DNA of 64,000 nucleotides from Roseovarius sp. MMSF_3359 (GTDB lineage Bacteria; Pseudomonadota; Alphaproteobacteria; Rhodobacterales; Rhodobacteraceae): contig NZ_JASHJC010000002.1 in assembly GCF_030733385.1 (NCBI RefSeq), positions 372,001 through 436,000 on the forward strand. Direction: 5' to 3'. Each line of letters starts with the position of its first letter. The stretch's first letter is position 1. The position numbers and the translations under genes are program-made. Shown here piece after piece: positions 25,561 to 34,840 of this stretch. The notes under the pieces were generated by a model that worked only from the letters and a program-made list of their open reading frames with translations, made no database searches and was not told the DNA's origin.

Positions 25561-26868
25561 ATGACCCGAGAGTATCTGAAAAAAGCCACCTTGACCGCGC
25601 AATCCGACGCCTCCGATGTGGGGGAAACCGTTCGCACGATCCTCAACGACATCGAAGAGGGCGGCGATGCGAAGGCCATGGAATACGCGGCCAAGTTCGA
25701 TAAGTACGACGGCAACGTCATCCTGACGAAGGAAGAAATCGAAGCCGCCGCCGCCCTGGTGCCGGAAAAGCTCAAACAGGACATTCACTTTGCCCACGAC
25801 AACGTGCGCCGCTTTGCTGAGACGCAGAAAAGCACCCTTACGGATGTCGAACTCGAAGTCGTGCCCGGCGTGATCACCGGGCAGAAGGCGATCCCGGTGG
25901 ATGCGGCCGGATGCTACGTGCCCGGCGGGCGGTACAGCCACATTGCGAGCGCGATCATGACCGTGACCACCGCCAAGGTCGCGGGCTGCAAGCATATCGC
26001 GGCCTGTTCGCCCCCGCGCCCCGGCGTCGGCGTTGCCCCGGCCATCATCTACGCGGCCAATTATTGCGGCGCCGATACGATCCTTGCCATGGGCGGTGTG
26101 CAGGGTGTGGCGGCGATGACCTTCGGGCTTTTCGGCCTGCCCAAGGCGAAAATCCTGGTCGGACCGGGTAACCAGTTCGTGGCCGAGGCCAAGCGGCGGC
26201 TATTCGGTCGTGTTGGCATCGACATGATCGCCGGCCCGACCGACAGCCTGATCCTGGCCGACAAAGCCGCCGATCCGCATATCGTAACCACCGATCTGGT
26301 GAGCCAGGCCGAACATGGGTACAACTCGCCTGTCTGGCTGGTGACCGATGACCGGGCGCTGGCGGAAAAGGTGATGGAGATGATCCCCGCCTATATAGAC
26401 GACCTGCCAGAAGTGAACGCCGAAAACGCCCGGGCTGCCTGGCGCGATTATGCCGAGGTGATCCTCTGTGCCGATCGCGAAGAGATGGCCGCATGTTCCG
26501 ACGATTACGCGCCCGAGCACCTGACGGTGATGGCGGACGACCTGGATTGGTGGCTTGATCGCCTGAGCTGCTACGGCTCGCTCTTCCTGGGTGAGGAAAG
26601 CACCGTGTCCTATGGCGACAAATCCGTGGGTACCAACCACGTGCTGCCGACCTCGGGTGCGGCGAGCTATACCGGCGGTCTCAGCGTGCACAAATACATG
26701 AAGATCGTCACCTGGCAGCGTGGCACGCGCGACGGCTACAAACCCGTGGCCGAGGCCACCGCGCGTATTGCCCGGCTGGAAGGCATGGAAGGCCATGCCC
26801 GTGCTGCCGATGTGCGTCTGGCGAAGTACTTCCCCGACGAGGAATTCGATCTCGTCGGAACCGAGTAA
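25561..26868 (+). CDS. hpsN: Sulfopropanediol 3-dehydrogenase (HpsN)
   Basis: This 435-residue protein has the histidinol-dehydrogenase fold: VPGGRYSH, GPGNQFVAEAKRRLFGRVGIDMIAGPT, the zinc ligands in SQAEHGYNSP and LSVHKY, and the catalytic YAPEHL. It lacks a histidine operon context. The downstream SDR, Zn dehydrogenase, ComD and ComE genes mark it as HpsN, which oxidises (R)-2,3-dihydroxypropane-1-sulfonate to (R)-sulfolactate with two NAD+. The ATG at 25561 follows AGGA and gives the family's length. Tandem LacI-type dyads upstream suggest induction by the substrate or a derivative. Confidence 0.88.
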   Translation: MTREYLKKATLTAQSDASDVGETVRTILNDIEEGGDAKAMEYAAKFDKYDGNVILTKEEIEAAAALVPEKLKQDIHFAHDNVRRFAETQKSTLTDVELEVVPGVITGQKAIPVDAAGCYVPGGRYSHIASAIMTVTTAKVAGCKHIAACSPPRPGVGVAPAIIYAANYCGADTILAMGGVQGVAAMTFGLFGLPKAKILVGPGNQFVAEAKRRLFGRVGIDMIAGPTDSLILADKAADPHIVTTDLVSQAEHGYNSPVWLVTDDRALAEKVMEMIPAYIDDLPEVNAENARAAWRDYAEVILCADREEMAACSDDYAPEHLTVMADDLDWWLDRLSCYGSLFLGEESTVSYGDKSVGTNHVLPTSGAASYTGGLSVHKYMKIVTWQRGTRDGYKPVAEATARIARLEGMEGHARAADVRLAKYFPDEEFDLVGTE

Positions 26869-26871
26869 TTC

Positions 26872-27627
26872 ATGTCGCGCGGATTTTTCGACCTCACGGG
26901 CCGTGTGGCCTGTGTCACCGGTGCCTCCTCGGGCCTGGGACGGCGTGCCGCCACCGTATTGGCGGGCGCTGGTGCCCGAGTGGTTGGGGTCGCCCGCCGT
27001 GCCGACGCGCTGGAGGAGTGGCGCGGTACGGTGGGCGACAAGGCCGCCATCGTGACCCATGACGTGGCCGACCGGGACAGCCTGCCCGATCTTGCCGCCG
27101 AGATTGCGAAGCCCTTCGGCTCGCCGGATATCCTCGTCCATGCGGCGGGCATCAATACCCGCGAGGCTGCGGATGACGTGACCCCGGGTGGCTGGGACAT
27201 GACGCTTGATCTCAACCTCTCCGCACCGTTTTTCCTGAGCCAGGCGCTGGTGCCTGCGATGAAGGAAAAGGGATGGGGCCGGATCGTGCATTTCGCCTCG
27301 CTCCAGACGACGCGCGCTTTTCCGGGGGGCATCGCCTATGGCGCGACCAAGGCCGGGATTGGGCAACTGACCCGTGCAATGGCCGAGGCTTGGTCGGGTG
27401 ACGGGATCAATGTCAACGCCATCGGTCCGGGGTTTTTCCGCACCGAATTGACCGCCGCGGTCTTCAACGATCCCGAACGCGCGGCGCGCAATGCCGCCCA
27501 GACCTGCATCGGGCGCAATGGCGAACTCGAAGACCTCGACGGGCCGCTGCTTTTCTTCTGCTCCGACGCTTCTGCCTATGTCACCGGGCAGGTTCTGATG
27601 GTCGATGGGGGGTTCACGGCGAAATGA
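26872..27627 (+). CDS. SDR-family dehydrogenase, probable HpsO (DHPS 2-dehydrogenase)
   Basis: This 251-residue classical short-chain dehydrogenase has the cofactor motif VTGASSGLG (residues 16-24), the NAG-like HAAG at about 90, and the catalytic S..Y...K seen as FASLQ, AYGATKAG. It begins three bases after hpsN. In known dihydroxypropanesulfonate degraders, HpsO and HpsP interconvert the enantiomers through the 2-keto form so that HpsN can use them. Position and fold fit HpsO, but the sequence alone does not prove the substrate. Confidence 0.78.
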   Translation: MSRGFFDLTGRVACVTGASSGLGRRAATVLAGAGARVVGVARRADALEEWRGTVGDKAAIVTHDVADRDSLPDLAAEIAKPFGSPDILVHAAGINTREAADDVTPGGWDMTLDLNLSAPFFLSQALVPAMKEKGWGRIVHFASLQTTRAFPGGIAYGATKAGIGQLTRAMAEAWSGDGINVNAIGPGFFRTELTAAVFNDPERAARNAAQTCIGRNGELEDLDGPLLFFCSDASAYVTGQVLMVDGGFTAK

Positions 27628-28604
27628 AGGCGCTTGTCTATACCGGCCCCGAAGCGATGGCCTATCAGGACATGCCGGACCCCATCCCAAATGCGGGTGA
27701 ACACCTGATCCGCGTCGACAGTGTGGGCATTTGCGGGTCTGACATGCATGCCTATCTCGGCCATGATGACCGCCGACCCGCCCCGCTCATCCTCGGCCAT
27801 GAGGCCGCGGGCGTGATCGTCGGCGGCCCGCAGGACGGGCGGCGCGTGACGATCAACCCGCTGGTGACCTGCGGGACCTGCCCGGCTTGCACATCTGGCC
27901 GTGAGAACCTCTGCCCCTCGCGGCAGATCATATCGATGCCGCCCCGCGAAGGAGCATTTGCGCAATTTGTTTCGATGCCCGACAGCAACCTTGTCACGGT
28001 CCCGGGCGACGTGTCGCTGGCCAAGGCCGCCCTGGCCGAACCGCTGGCGGTCAGCTGGCACGCAGTGCGCCTTGGGCTTGCGGCGCTGCACCCGTCGGCA
28101 GACCGAAGCGCATTGGTGCTGGGCGGCGGGGCCATTGGCCTCGCTGCGGCACTGGCCCTGCGCGCCATGGGCGTCGAAGCGATCACGATTGTCGAGCCGA
28201 ACGAGACCCGCCGCGCCTTCCTGACGGATCGCTGCGGGGAAAACGCCGTCGCCGCCTGTGAGACATCCCACGCAATTGTCGTCGATGCAGTGGGATATGC
28301 CGCCACACGCGCCACCGCCTCGGCACTGGCGGAGCCGGGAGGCGTCATTCTTCATATTGGGCTTGGCGAGGATATGGGCGGGCTCGATATCCGCCGCATG
28401 ACCCTGCAGGAGATCACGTTCATCGGCACCTATACCTACACGGCCGAGGATTTCCGCCAGACGGCCGCCGCCATTTTCGACGGCCGTCTCGGCCCGCTCG
28501 ACTGGACCGAAACACGCGGGCTCTCGGATGGGGCGCAAGCCTTTGCCGATATCCGCGCGGGGCGTGTGCCCACCCCCAAGATCATTCTGACGCCGCAAGG
28601 CTAA
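27624..28604 (+). CDS. Zinc-dependent dehydrogenase, probable HpsP (DHPS 2-dehydrogenase)
   Basis: This 326-residue medium-chain dehydrogenase has catalytic zinc residues in GICGSDMHAYLGHDD and LGHEAAGVI, structural zinc Cys in TCGTCPACTSGRENLC, and a nucleotide-binding VLGGGAIGLAAALA. Its ATG overlaps the SDR stop (ATGA). As HpsP it would oxidise or reduce the 2-position of dihydroxypropanesulfonate together with the SDR. A sugar-alcohol dehydrogenase of the same family would look alike, so the name rests on the cluster. Confidence 0.78.
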   Translation: MKALVYTGPEAMAYQDMPDPIPNAGEHLIRVDSVGICGSDMHAYLGHDDRRPAPLILGHEAAGVIVGGPQDGRRVTINPLVTCGTCPACTSGRENLCPSRQIISMPPREGAFAQFVSMPDSNLVTVPGDVSLAKAALAEPLAVSWHAVRLGLAALHPSADRSALVLGGGAIGLAAALALRAMGVEAITIVEPNETRRAFLTDRCGENAVAACETSHAIVVDAVGYAATRATASALAEPGGVILHIGLGEDMGGLDIRRMTLQEITFIGTYTYTAEDFRQTAAAIFDGRLGPLDWTETRGLSDGAQAFADIRAGRVPTPKIILTPQG

Positions 28605-28624
28605 ACCCTTCAAAGGAGACCGAC

Positions 28625-29131
28625 GTGTCCATCGACAGCAAAATCGTTGACGATCTCGTGGCCAATGACGTGACTTTCGTCACCACCGTGCCCTGCAAGC
28701 AATTGGCCGGTGTGATTGACGAGGTCGAAGCCCGGCCCGAGATTTTTCACATCCCCGCCAACAAGGAAGACGAAGGCATGGGCCTCTGCGCTGGTGCCTT
28801 CATGGGCGGCAAGCGCCCCTGCATCATCATGCAAAACACCGCCATCGGCGTGACGATCAACACGCTGGCCACGCTGACGCAGTTCTACCGGATGCCGCTC
28901 CCGATGCTGATTTCCTATCGCGGCGAGCTGCGCGAGCCGGTGGCCTGCCAGGTTGAAATGGCCGTGCACACCAAGGCGCTACTCAACCAGCTCAACATCC
29001 CGACCTACCATTTCCACTGGCAGAAGGATGCGGATGAGCTCGACAACATCCTGAAATACACCTTCATGTGCAACAAACCCGTTGCCATTCTGACCGACGC
29101 CAATTTCTGGGGAGGCTACGGAGACCAATGA
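28625..29131 (+). CDS. comD: Sulfopyruvate decarboxylase, alpha subunit (ComD)
   Basis: This 168-residue protein is the PYR half of a split thiamine-diphosphate decarboxylase. FVTTVPCKQLAGVIDE at the N terminus and PANKEDEGMGLCAGAFMGGKRP with the cofactor-activating Glu are typical of sulfopyruvate/phosphonopyruvate decarboxylases. The start is GTG at 28625 after AAAGGAG. It overlaps comE by four bases. In this cluster the substrate should be sulfopyruvate, giving sulfoacetaldehyde and CO2; a phosphonate substrate is unlikely because no phosphonate gene is near. Confidence 0.88.
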   Translation: MSIDSKIVDDLVANDVTFVTTVPCKQLAGVIDEVEARPEIFHIPANKEDEGMGLCAGAFMGGKRPCIIMQNTAIGVTINTLATLTQFYRMPLPMLISYRGELREPVACQVEMAVHTKALLNQLNIPTYHFHWQKDADELDNILKYTFMCNKPVAILTDANFWGGYGDQ

Positions 29132-29682
29132 TCCGCTCTGAAATCCTGCGCGAGATCGCGCCCATCCTTCGCGACCACCTGGTCATCTGCAACATCGGCC
29201 TGCCCAGCCAGGAATTGCACATGATCGACGACCAACCGTCGAACTTCTACATGCTGGGCACAATGGGCCTGAGTTCGTCCATCGGGCTGGGCGTGGCGCT
29301 GGCCCAGGACAAGACCGTTATCTCAATCGATGGCGACGGCTCGATCCTGACCAACCTCGGGACCCTGCCGACCATTGCCAACAACGTCGCTGATAACTTC
29401 ATCCTGCTGATCATCGACAACGGGTCCTACGGGTCCACCGGAGATCAGCCGACCTATGCGGGCAAGAAGACCAAGCTGGAAAACGTCGCCTCGGCCTGTG
29501 GCTGTGAAAATGTCGTGATCTGTTCCGCCGAAGACACTGGCGCGACTTTGCAAGCGGCCATCGACAGCAAGAAAATGACCGTGATCGTGGCCAAATGCGA
29601 AAGCGGCAACATCAAGCTGCCGGTCATCACCATGGACCCGGTGGTCATCCGCGACCGCTTTATGAAAGCGGTGCAGGCGTAG
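29128..29682 (+). CDS. comE: Sulfopyruvate decarboxylase, beta subunit (ComE)
   Basis: This 184-residue protein is the thiamine-diphosphate-binding half of the decarboxylase. The motif GDGSILTNLGTL....IIDNGSYG (about residues 69-105) is the GDG-N cofactor site, and LGTMGLSSSIGLGVALAQ is typical of the PP domain. The ATG at 29128 lies within the comD stop (ATGA), so the two subunits are coupled. It works as a complex with ComD in the cytoplasm. Confidence 0.88.
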   Translation: MIRSEILREIAPILRDHLVICNIGLPSQELHMIDDQPSNFYMLGTMGLSSSIGLGVALAQDKTVISIDGDGSILTNLGTLPTIANNVADNFILLIIDNGSYGSTGDQPTYAGKKTKLENVASACGCENVVICSAEDTGATLQAAIDSKKMTVIVAKCESGNIKLPVITMDPVVIRDRFMKAVQA

Positions 29683-29691
29683 CGACGGACC

Positions 29692-30801
29692 ATGTTGCCG
29701 TTTCTTCAGATCCATTCCAGTGCGGATGCCAGGCGATTGGCCAAGCGGCGTCTGCCCTGGATGGTGTTTGACTATATGGACGGCTCAGCCGGGGAGGAAC
29801 ATGGCGCGGCACTGAACCGTCGCGCGCTGCAGGATATCCGCCTGAGGTCTCGTGTGCTGGTCGATGTGAGCAAGCGCGATCTCTCCCTGCCCGTGTTCGA
29901 TCATAACGCCAAGCGGCCCTTTGGCATCTCGCCCATGGGCATGTGCAACCTCGCCGCGCCCGGGGCGGATCTGATGCTGGCGCGGCTGGCGGCGGACTAC
30001 AAAATCCCCCATGGTGTTTCGACCGTCGCCTCGACCTCTCTCGAAGAGATTATCGAAGTGGCCGAGGGTAACGCCTGGTTCCAGCTTTACTTCAGCGGCG
30101 ATGGCAGCACCGCGATGCAACTGGTGGACCGCGCCGAGGCCGCTGGTTACCAGACGCTGGTCCTCACCCTCGATGTGCCCGAAGTGGGCCGCCGCCCACG
30201 CGAGTTGCGCCACGGGTTCAAGATGCCGTTCAAGATCGGCCCGAGCCAGTTTGTCGATTTCGCCCTGCACCCGCGCTGGTCGCTGACCACGCTTTTCAAA
30301 GGCAAGCCGCAGATGGCGAACTTCCCCGGCGGCGAGTTTGATCGTACGGAATCTCGTGCGAGAGCCGATTGGGCCTATCTCGACCGTCTGCGCGACCGGT
30401 GGGGCGGGAAACTGGTCGTGAAAGGTGTGCTTGATGCCGAGGACGCCAAACGCCTCAAGAAAGCAGGCGTCGATGCGATCCAGGTATCCTCTCACGGCGG
30501 GCGGCAATTGGATGGCGCCATCCCGCCAGTGCAGGCGCTCCGGGATATCCGCGATGCCGTTGGCACGGATTTTCCGCTTTTCTACGACAGCGGCCTGCGC
30601 GGCGGTGAAGACGTGGTCAAGATACTGGCCACCGGGGCTGATTTCACCTTCCTGGGCCGCATCCTGCTCTATGCCATTGCCGCCGGTGGCGAAGACGGTC
30701 TGCGCACGCTTTGGGATGTTCTGTCGGAAGAGGTCAGCCTGACGCTGGCGCAGATCGGACAGACCCAACCCAACCTCCGTGGCAGCGATGTGATCTACTG
30801 A
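29692..30801 (+). CDS. FMN-dependent 2-hydroxy-acid dehydrogenase, probable sulfolactate dehydrogenase
   Basis: This 369-residue flavoprotein is of the lactate dehydrogenase/glycolate oxidase family. It has the FMN-binding PFGISPMGMCNLAAPGAD, WFQLYFSGD, VVKGVLDAEDA and the catalytic His in QVSSHGGRQLDGA. It follows comE by nine bases. Known sulfolactate degraders of this group use a SlcD enzyme to turn sulfolactate into sulfopyruvate for ComDE, which is the missing step between HpsN and ComDE, so I assign it that role by context. No membrane anchor is visible. Confidence 0.75.
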   Translation: MLPFLQIHSSADARRLAKRRLPWMVFDYMDGSAGEEHGAALNRRALQDIRLRSRVLVDVSKRDLSLPVFDHNAKRPFGISPMGMCNLAAPGADLMLARLAADYKIPHGVSTVASTSLEEIIEVAEGNAWFQLYFSGDGSTAMQLVDRAEAAGYQTLVLTLDVPEVGRRPRELRHGFKMPFKIGPSQFVDFALHPRWSLTTLFKGKPQMANFPGGEFDRTESRARADWAYLDRLRDRWGGKLVVKGVLDAEDAKRLKKAGVDAIQVSSHGGRQLDGAIPPVQALRDIRDAVGTDFPLFYDSGLRGGEDVVKILATGADFTFLGRILLYAIAAGGEDGLRTLWDVLSEEVSLTLAQIGQTQPNLRGSDVIY

Positions 30802-31148
30802 CGCCGGACAATCCGGCACAGTTTCGCCATGATTGCCCCCGTTTTCCGCCCATACAGGCACAAATGTGGCAAAGACTGCCCCGCTTGGTGCGACGCGCCG
30901 CCGAGGCTGGCATCCACAGGAGGTTTTCTCACCGGGATCAGGGGCTCACGGGACTGTCAAAATAAAGCATATAATATTGATTTTACGGGACATTTTATTC
31001 TCGGAAAAAGCGTCTCGTAGTCTCCTAAAAATCAACAAAAAACGTCTGTTTGCGTCGCGGATTCGCCAGATTGCCTGCCCAGCTTCGTCGCGGATTTGCC
31101 GCCATGGACCCGCATATTTGAGCGCAAGTCCATGTGGGAGCCCAGTAA
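30802..31148. other. 347-bp intergenic region between the hps cluster and the RTX gene
   Basis: No gene is supported here. The first bases hold the weak hairpin at 30803-30817. The middle, about 30955-31055, is clearly A+T-richer than the surroundings and probably contains the RTX promoter. Confidence 0.5.
30803..30817 (+). terminator. Possible weak terminator after the hps cluster
   Basis: GCCGGA-CAA-TCCGGC forms a six-pair GC-rich stem two bases after the FMN dehydrogenase stop. Only a short TTT follows, four bases later, so termination may be weak or Rho-assisted. Confidence 0.35.
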
Positions 31149-33482
31149 ATGGTACAGTTTTCGAACGTTTCGGTTTTCTCTGGCGGGATCAATGGCCCGC
31201 TCTTCGGGATTGCCGATCTGGATATGGCGCTTTTTGGTGATCAGTGGAAGCTGTTCGCCACCAACGCCATCGAAAGCGACATCAGCGTGTTCGACGTTTT
31301 GAACACCGGGGAAACAACCGTGTCAGGCACCGCCGAAGCCATTTCCGGCGGGCAGTTTAACGTCACCGCCCTTGATATCGTCACGATCGACACTGCCAAC
31401 TATGCCATTTTCAGCGGTGACGGAAACGGCGCCCATGACGATTACCACATCACCGCGAATGGCGCGTTGGGAGACAGCATTGATTTCTCACCGACATCGG
31501 GAGAATCCGGTGCCCTCAATACGATTGCCACGGCGGCCATTGGTGGTGCGACCCTGGCGGCGACCTCGCAATCGGGTCAGGAGGGATTTACGGTCCAATC
31601 CGTTCAAACCGATCCGCTTTCCGACCCGGCATTGGTCAACACAGACAATGTCACCGTGACCGGTGGCGATATCGCCGATGTCGAGTTGATTTCTCTGGGC
31701 GCGACCGGTCTTGCGATTGCGATCGACAAGTCGGGCAATGAAATCCTGTCCTACACCGTTGCCGGTGACGGCAGCTTGACGCCGGTGGATACGCTTGGCG
31801 TGGTCGATGGGCTTGGCCTTGTCGCGCCCGAAATCCTGCGGGTGGTCGAAATCGCAGGCCAAAGCTTCGGGATCGTCGCCGCTGGCCGCAGTTCGTCGAT
31901 CAGCGTGTTTGAAATCTCCGACAGCGGTGAGCTGACCGCCCGCGATCATGTGATTGACGGGCAAGGGACACGGTTTGCGTCTATCTCGGAACTTGAGATT
32001 GTCGATGCAAACGGTCGCGCATTTGTCCTCACTGCCGGTGCTGATGACGGCATCACCCTTCTGGAGCTACTGCCCGATGGGCGCCTGATCCACCATGCGA
32101 CCATCGAAGACACCGATGCGCTGACGCTGGAGAATGTGACAGCCTTGACAGGCGAAGCACATGACGGCGCCCTGCACGTCTTTGCGACCAGCGAGACCGA
32201 AGCGGGCATCACCGAACTTACGTTTGATCTGTCCGCGCCCGGTCAGGTAGAGGTCGGCGGAAGCGGTGACGATACCATGACCGGCACCGCTGGTGGCGAC
32301 GTTCTTTTCGGTGGCCATGGCACCGGTAATGATGTGCTGTCAGGCAATGATGGCGCTGACATCCTGATTGCCGGTCAGGGCGCGGATACCCTGAACGGCG
32401 GTCTTGGCGCTGACATCTTCGTCTTCGGCGACGCGCAGGATGGCGGTCAGGTTGAAGATTTCAACATCTCCGAAGACCTTCTCGACCTGTCGGGCTGGTT
32501 CTTGTTGCATGATCCATCGCAATTGAGCTTCCTGGCGTATGGCGATCGTGTCGATATCTCCTTTGGCGGATACACGATGACCGTGAAATCCCACGACGGC
32601 AGTGCGCTTGATCCTGCCGACCTCGTGGACCGCATCACGATCAACCCCAGCCATTCGATGATCACCGACGTCCCTGACGCGGCAAATCTGGAAAGCACGC
32701 ATTTCGGTACCGCCGGTGATGACGTGCTCTTCGGCCACGCGGGGCGCGACACCTTTATTTCCGCTGGCGGCAGAGACGTTTTTGTCGGCGGCGACGAATT
32801 CGACATCGTGTCCTACGAGGACGCGGATGATTGGATTCGGGTCGATATGATCTTTGGCCGCCGCGAGAGAGGCGACGTTGCCTGGGACAAGTTCTATTCG
32901 GTTGAAGGCATCGAAGGCACGAGTGTTGGTGATGCGATGCGCGGCGATCACGGCGACAACTGGCTTGATGGTGGTGACGGACGCGATTTCATCAATGGCC
33001 GCTCAGGTGACGATGAGCTCTTCGGCAGCGCAGGCGACGATCGGATCTGGGGCGGCTGGGGCGACGACACCATTAATGGTGGCGCGGATGCAGATGTGCT
33101 TTTCGGTCAGAATGGCAACGACCACCTTGAGGGCGGTGCCGGCAACGACCGTCTGCGGGGCGGCAATGGGAGTGACACGATCATTGGCGGCGCGGGCGAC
33201 GATAATCTCGGCGGCGGTTGGGGTGCTGATACGTTCTACTTCACCGAAGGCAACGATTGGGTCAGGGATTTCTCGCGCTGGAACGACACGCTTTACATCG
33301 ACGATGCGCTGCTCTCGGACCCCAACATGTCGGTTGCCGATATTCTCGATACTTACGGCGAGGATTTAGGCCGGTCCGTCCGGTTGAACTTCGGCGAGAA
33401 CGAGTTTGGCGAAGACCAGATGATAACCCTGCACGGCATTCGCAGCCTGGACCACATCAGTGACAATTTGTTTGTCTTCTGA
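31149..33482 (+). CDS. RTX-type calcium-binding secreted protein
   Basis: This 777-residue acidic protein has no N-terminal signal peptide. Residues 1-370 are beta-rich repeats with recurring ADDGITLLELLPDGRL-type blade motifs, resembling a beta-propeller. RTX nonapeptides (GGxGxDxLxG) occur at about 373-432, 520-555 and, most densely, 600-700. The C-terminal tail ends in LDHISDNLFVF, the hydrophobic pattern of type I secretion substrates. Folding on calcium outside the cell is expected. No HlyB/HlyD/TolC genes lie in the window. It may be an adhesin or a matrix protein next to surface-polysaccharide genes; no catalytic domain is recognised. Confidence 0.82.
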   Translation: MVQFSNVSVFSGGINGPLFGIADLDMALFGDQWKLFATNAIESDISVFDVLNTGETTVSGTAEAISGGQFNVTALDIVTIDTANYAIFSGDGNGAHDDYHITANGALGDSIDFSPTSGESGALNTIATAAIGGATLAATSQSGQEGFTVQSVQTDPLSDPALVNTDNVTVTGGDIADVELISLGATGLAIAIDKSGNEILSYTVAGDGSLTPVDTLGVVDGLGLVAPEILRVVEIAGQSFGIVAAGRSSSISVFEISDSGELTARDHVIDGQGTRFASISELEIVDANGRAFVLTAGADDGITLLELLPDGRLIHHATIEDTDALTLENVTALTGEAHDGALHVFATSETEAGITELTFDLSAPGQVEVGGSGDDTMTGTAGGDVLFGGHGTGNDVLSGNDGADILIAGQGADTLNGGLGADIFVFGDAQDGGQVEDFNISEDLLDLSGWFLLHDPSQLSFLAYGDRVDISFGGYTMTVKSHDGSALDPADLVDRITINPSHSMITDVPDAANLESTHFGTAGDDVLFGHAGRDTFISAGGRDVFVGGDEFDIVSYEDADDWIRVDMIFGRRERGDVAWDKFYSVEGIEGTSVGDAMRGDHGDNWLDGGDGRDFINGRSGDDELFGSAGDDRIWGGWGDDTINGGADADVLFGQNGNDHLEGGAGNDRLRGGNGSDTIIGGAGDDNLGGGWGADTFYFTEGNDWVRDFSRWNDTLYIDDALLSDPNMSVADILDTYGEDLGRSVRLNFGENEFGEDQMITLHGIRSLDHISDNLFVF

Positions 33483-33538
33483 TCGGTTGCCGCGGGTGGC
33501 TTTCTGTACCAAATCTCAAGGCGGGTTGAGGCCATGGC

Positions 33539-34612
33539 TCAACCTACCTTGTAGCCCCAGAACGCCGTTTCATCGGCCTGGAAGTAGCCGGACGCGCCGG
33601 TAAACATTCCCTGCAACTCGACCGTGTCACCCGCCGTCAATTGCGCCGCGGCCTGGGTGTTTGCAAAGGTGACACCATCTACATGATTGCCGGTGATGCC
33701 CCCGAAACTACCGGCAACCGGCGTGGTGCCGTTCAGCAACAGACGGACGTTCAGCCGCGCATTGCTGCTGCTGTCTTCTTTGAACAGGAGGTGACCGCCA
33801 AACTGATAGAACCCATCCACGGGGGCCGTGAACACGTTTGTACCCGCATCAAAACTGGCCTGGTCATTGTAACTCAGCGTGTTGATGGCGATCTTTACCC
33901 AGGTGCCGAAAGCGCCGAAATTGTCGAAATTCGTGACGCCCGCAAAACGCGGCAGGTTGGGTTGATTGACCACCCCCGTGCCAGCGTCGATCTCAAGCCC
34001 ATCGTGAAACGTGGTGCCATCCGATGTCACCGCCATGCGCAGATTATCGCTGCCAAAGAGGCCCAGCACCGCGCGGGTGGCAAAATTAGTCTGCAGCACA
34101 AAACCGGCATCATCCGGTGCCGTTTCCTTGTTCAGAGTCTGGATCAAATCACCGTTGCCATTGTCGGCGGCATATAGCGCGGTCCAGAGGGCGGTGTTCA
34201 GTTTTGCAGAAAACGGCGCACTGGACGTATCGACGCCGATCCCAAGCCCGGTCAGATCTTCCAAAAGGCTGCCGCCAACCGCTTGCCAGGCGGACCCGTC
34301 AAACGCCTTCAGCAACCCGGTGTCGATCACGAAGATCCGCCAACCGGTCTGCGGCGCGTAGAACACCCAGGCATCCTGCTCGTAGCAGGCAACCTGGCCA
34401 TCCCGGCCGGACCATTCATTCTGTCCACCAACCGGCACCAGGTACCGCGCACCGGCATCGGTGTCGGTGGGCGGCGTGTCAAGCGTATCCGACAGCACCG
34501 CCAACTGCGTTACCGCATCCAGGATTCGCAGCGCCTCGTTATGGGTCACGTGTTTCTGAGATTGTGAGGGCGACAGGATGGGCAGGCTTAGATTGGGCAA
34601 TTGGTCCGGCAT
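33539..34612 (-). CDS. DUF2793 protein with C-terminal C1q-like domain
   Basis: This 357-residue protein starts with the DUF2793 pattern common in Rhodobacterales prophage and gene-transfer-agent-like contexts: LPILSPSQSQKHVTHNEALRILDAVTQLAV, GARYLVPVG, WVFYAPQTGWRIFV. The last 125 residues (FTAPVDGFYQFGGHLLFKE, RLNVRLLLNGTTPVAGSF, LTAGDTVELQGMFTG, FWGYKVG) match the C1q/TNF-like jelly roll. The two halves together resemble a trimeric fibre with a binding head. No other phage gene is nearby. It is convergent with the RTX gene and divergent from rfbC. Confidence 0.72.
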   Translation of the reverse strand: MPDQLPNLSLPILSPSQSQKHVTHNEALRILDAVTQLAVLSDTLDTPPTDTDAGARYLVPVGGQNEWSGRDGQVACYEQDAWVFYAPQTGWRIFVIDTGLLKAFDGSAWQAVGGSLLEDLTGLGIGVDTSSAPFSAKLNTALWTALYAADNGNGDLIQTLNKETAPDDAGFVLQTNFATRAVLGLFGSDNLRMAVTSDGTTFHDGLEIDAGTGVVNQPNLPRFAGVTNFDNFGAFGTWVKIAINTLSYNDQASFDAGTNVFTAPVDGFYQFGGHLLFKEDSSSNARLNVRLLLNGTTPVAGSFGGITGNHVDGVTFANTQAAAQLTAGDTVELQGMFTGASGYFQADETAFWGYKVG

Positions 34613-34840
34613 TTCAGAATCCCTGTGTGAAAACTCCGCCGAAAGGTGCCGGGCAATACTTGCCGATCTCTGTGCCGGTCGTCCCTCCCCTTAACTCTTT
34701 CTTCACGCCCGGCGACCAGCGGGGAGCGTTCGTCCGGATTTCACTCTTGCCCGCTGCCCTAATTCACCTGTACGCCAAGGGGTGACTCGCCTGCCCGGGC
34801 TTGTTAAACGGCCCCATCGAACGCGCCAGCGGAGAGTGTC

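Noticed and set aside
26200-27690. 496-residue open frame on minus
   Set aside because: It is antisense to hpsN and the SDR gene.
28625-29682. Phosphonopyruvate decarboxylase
   Set aside because: The families are similar, but the neighbours are sulfonate genes and no phosphonate gene is near.
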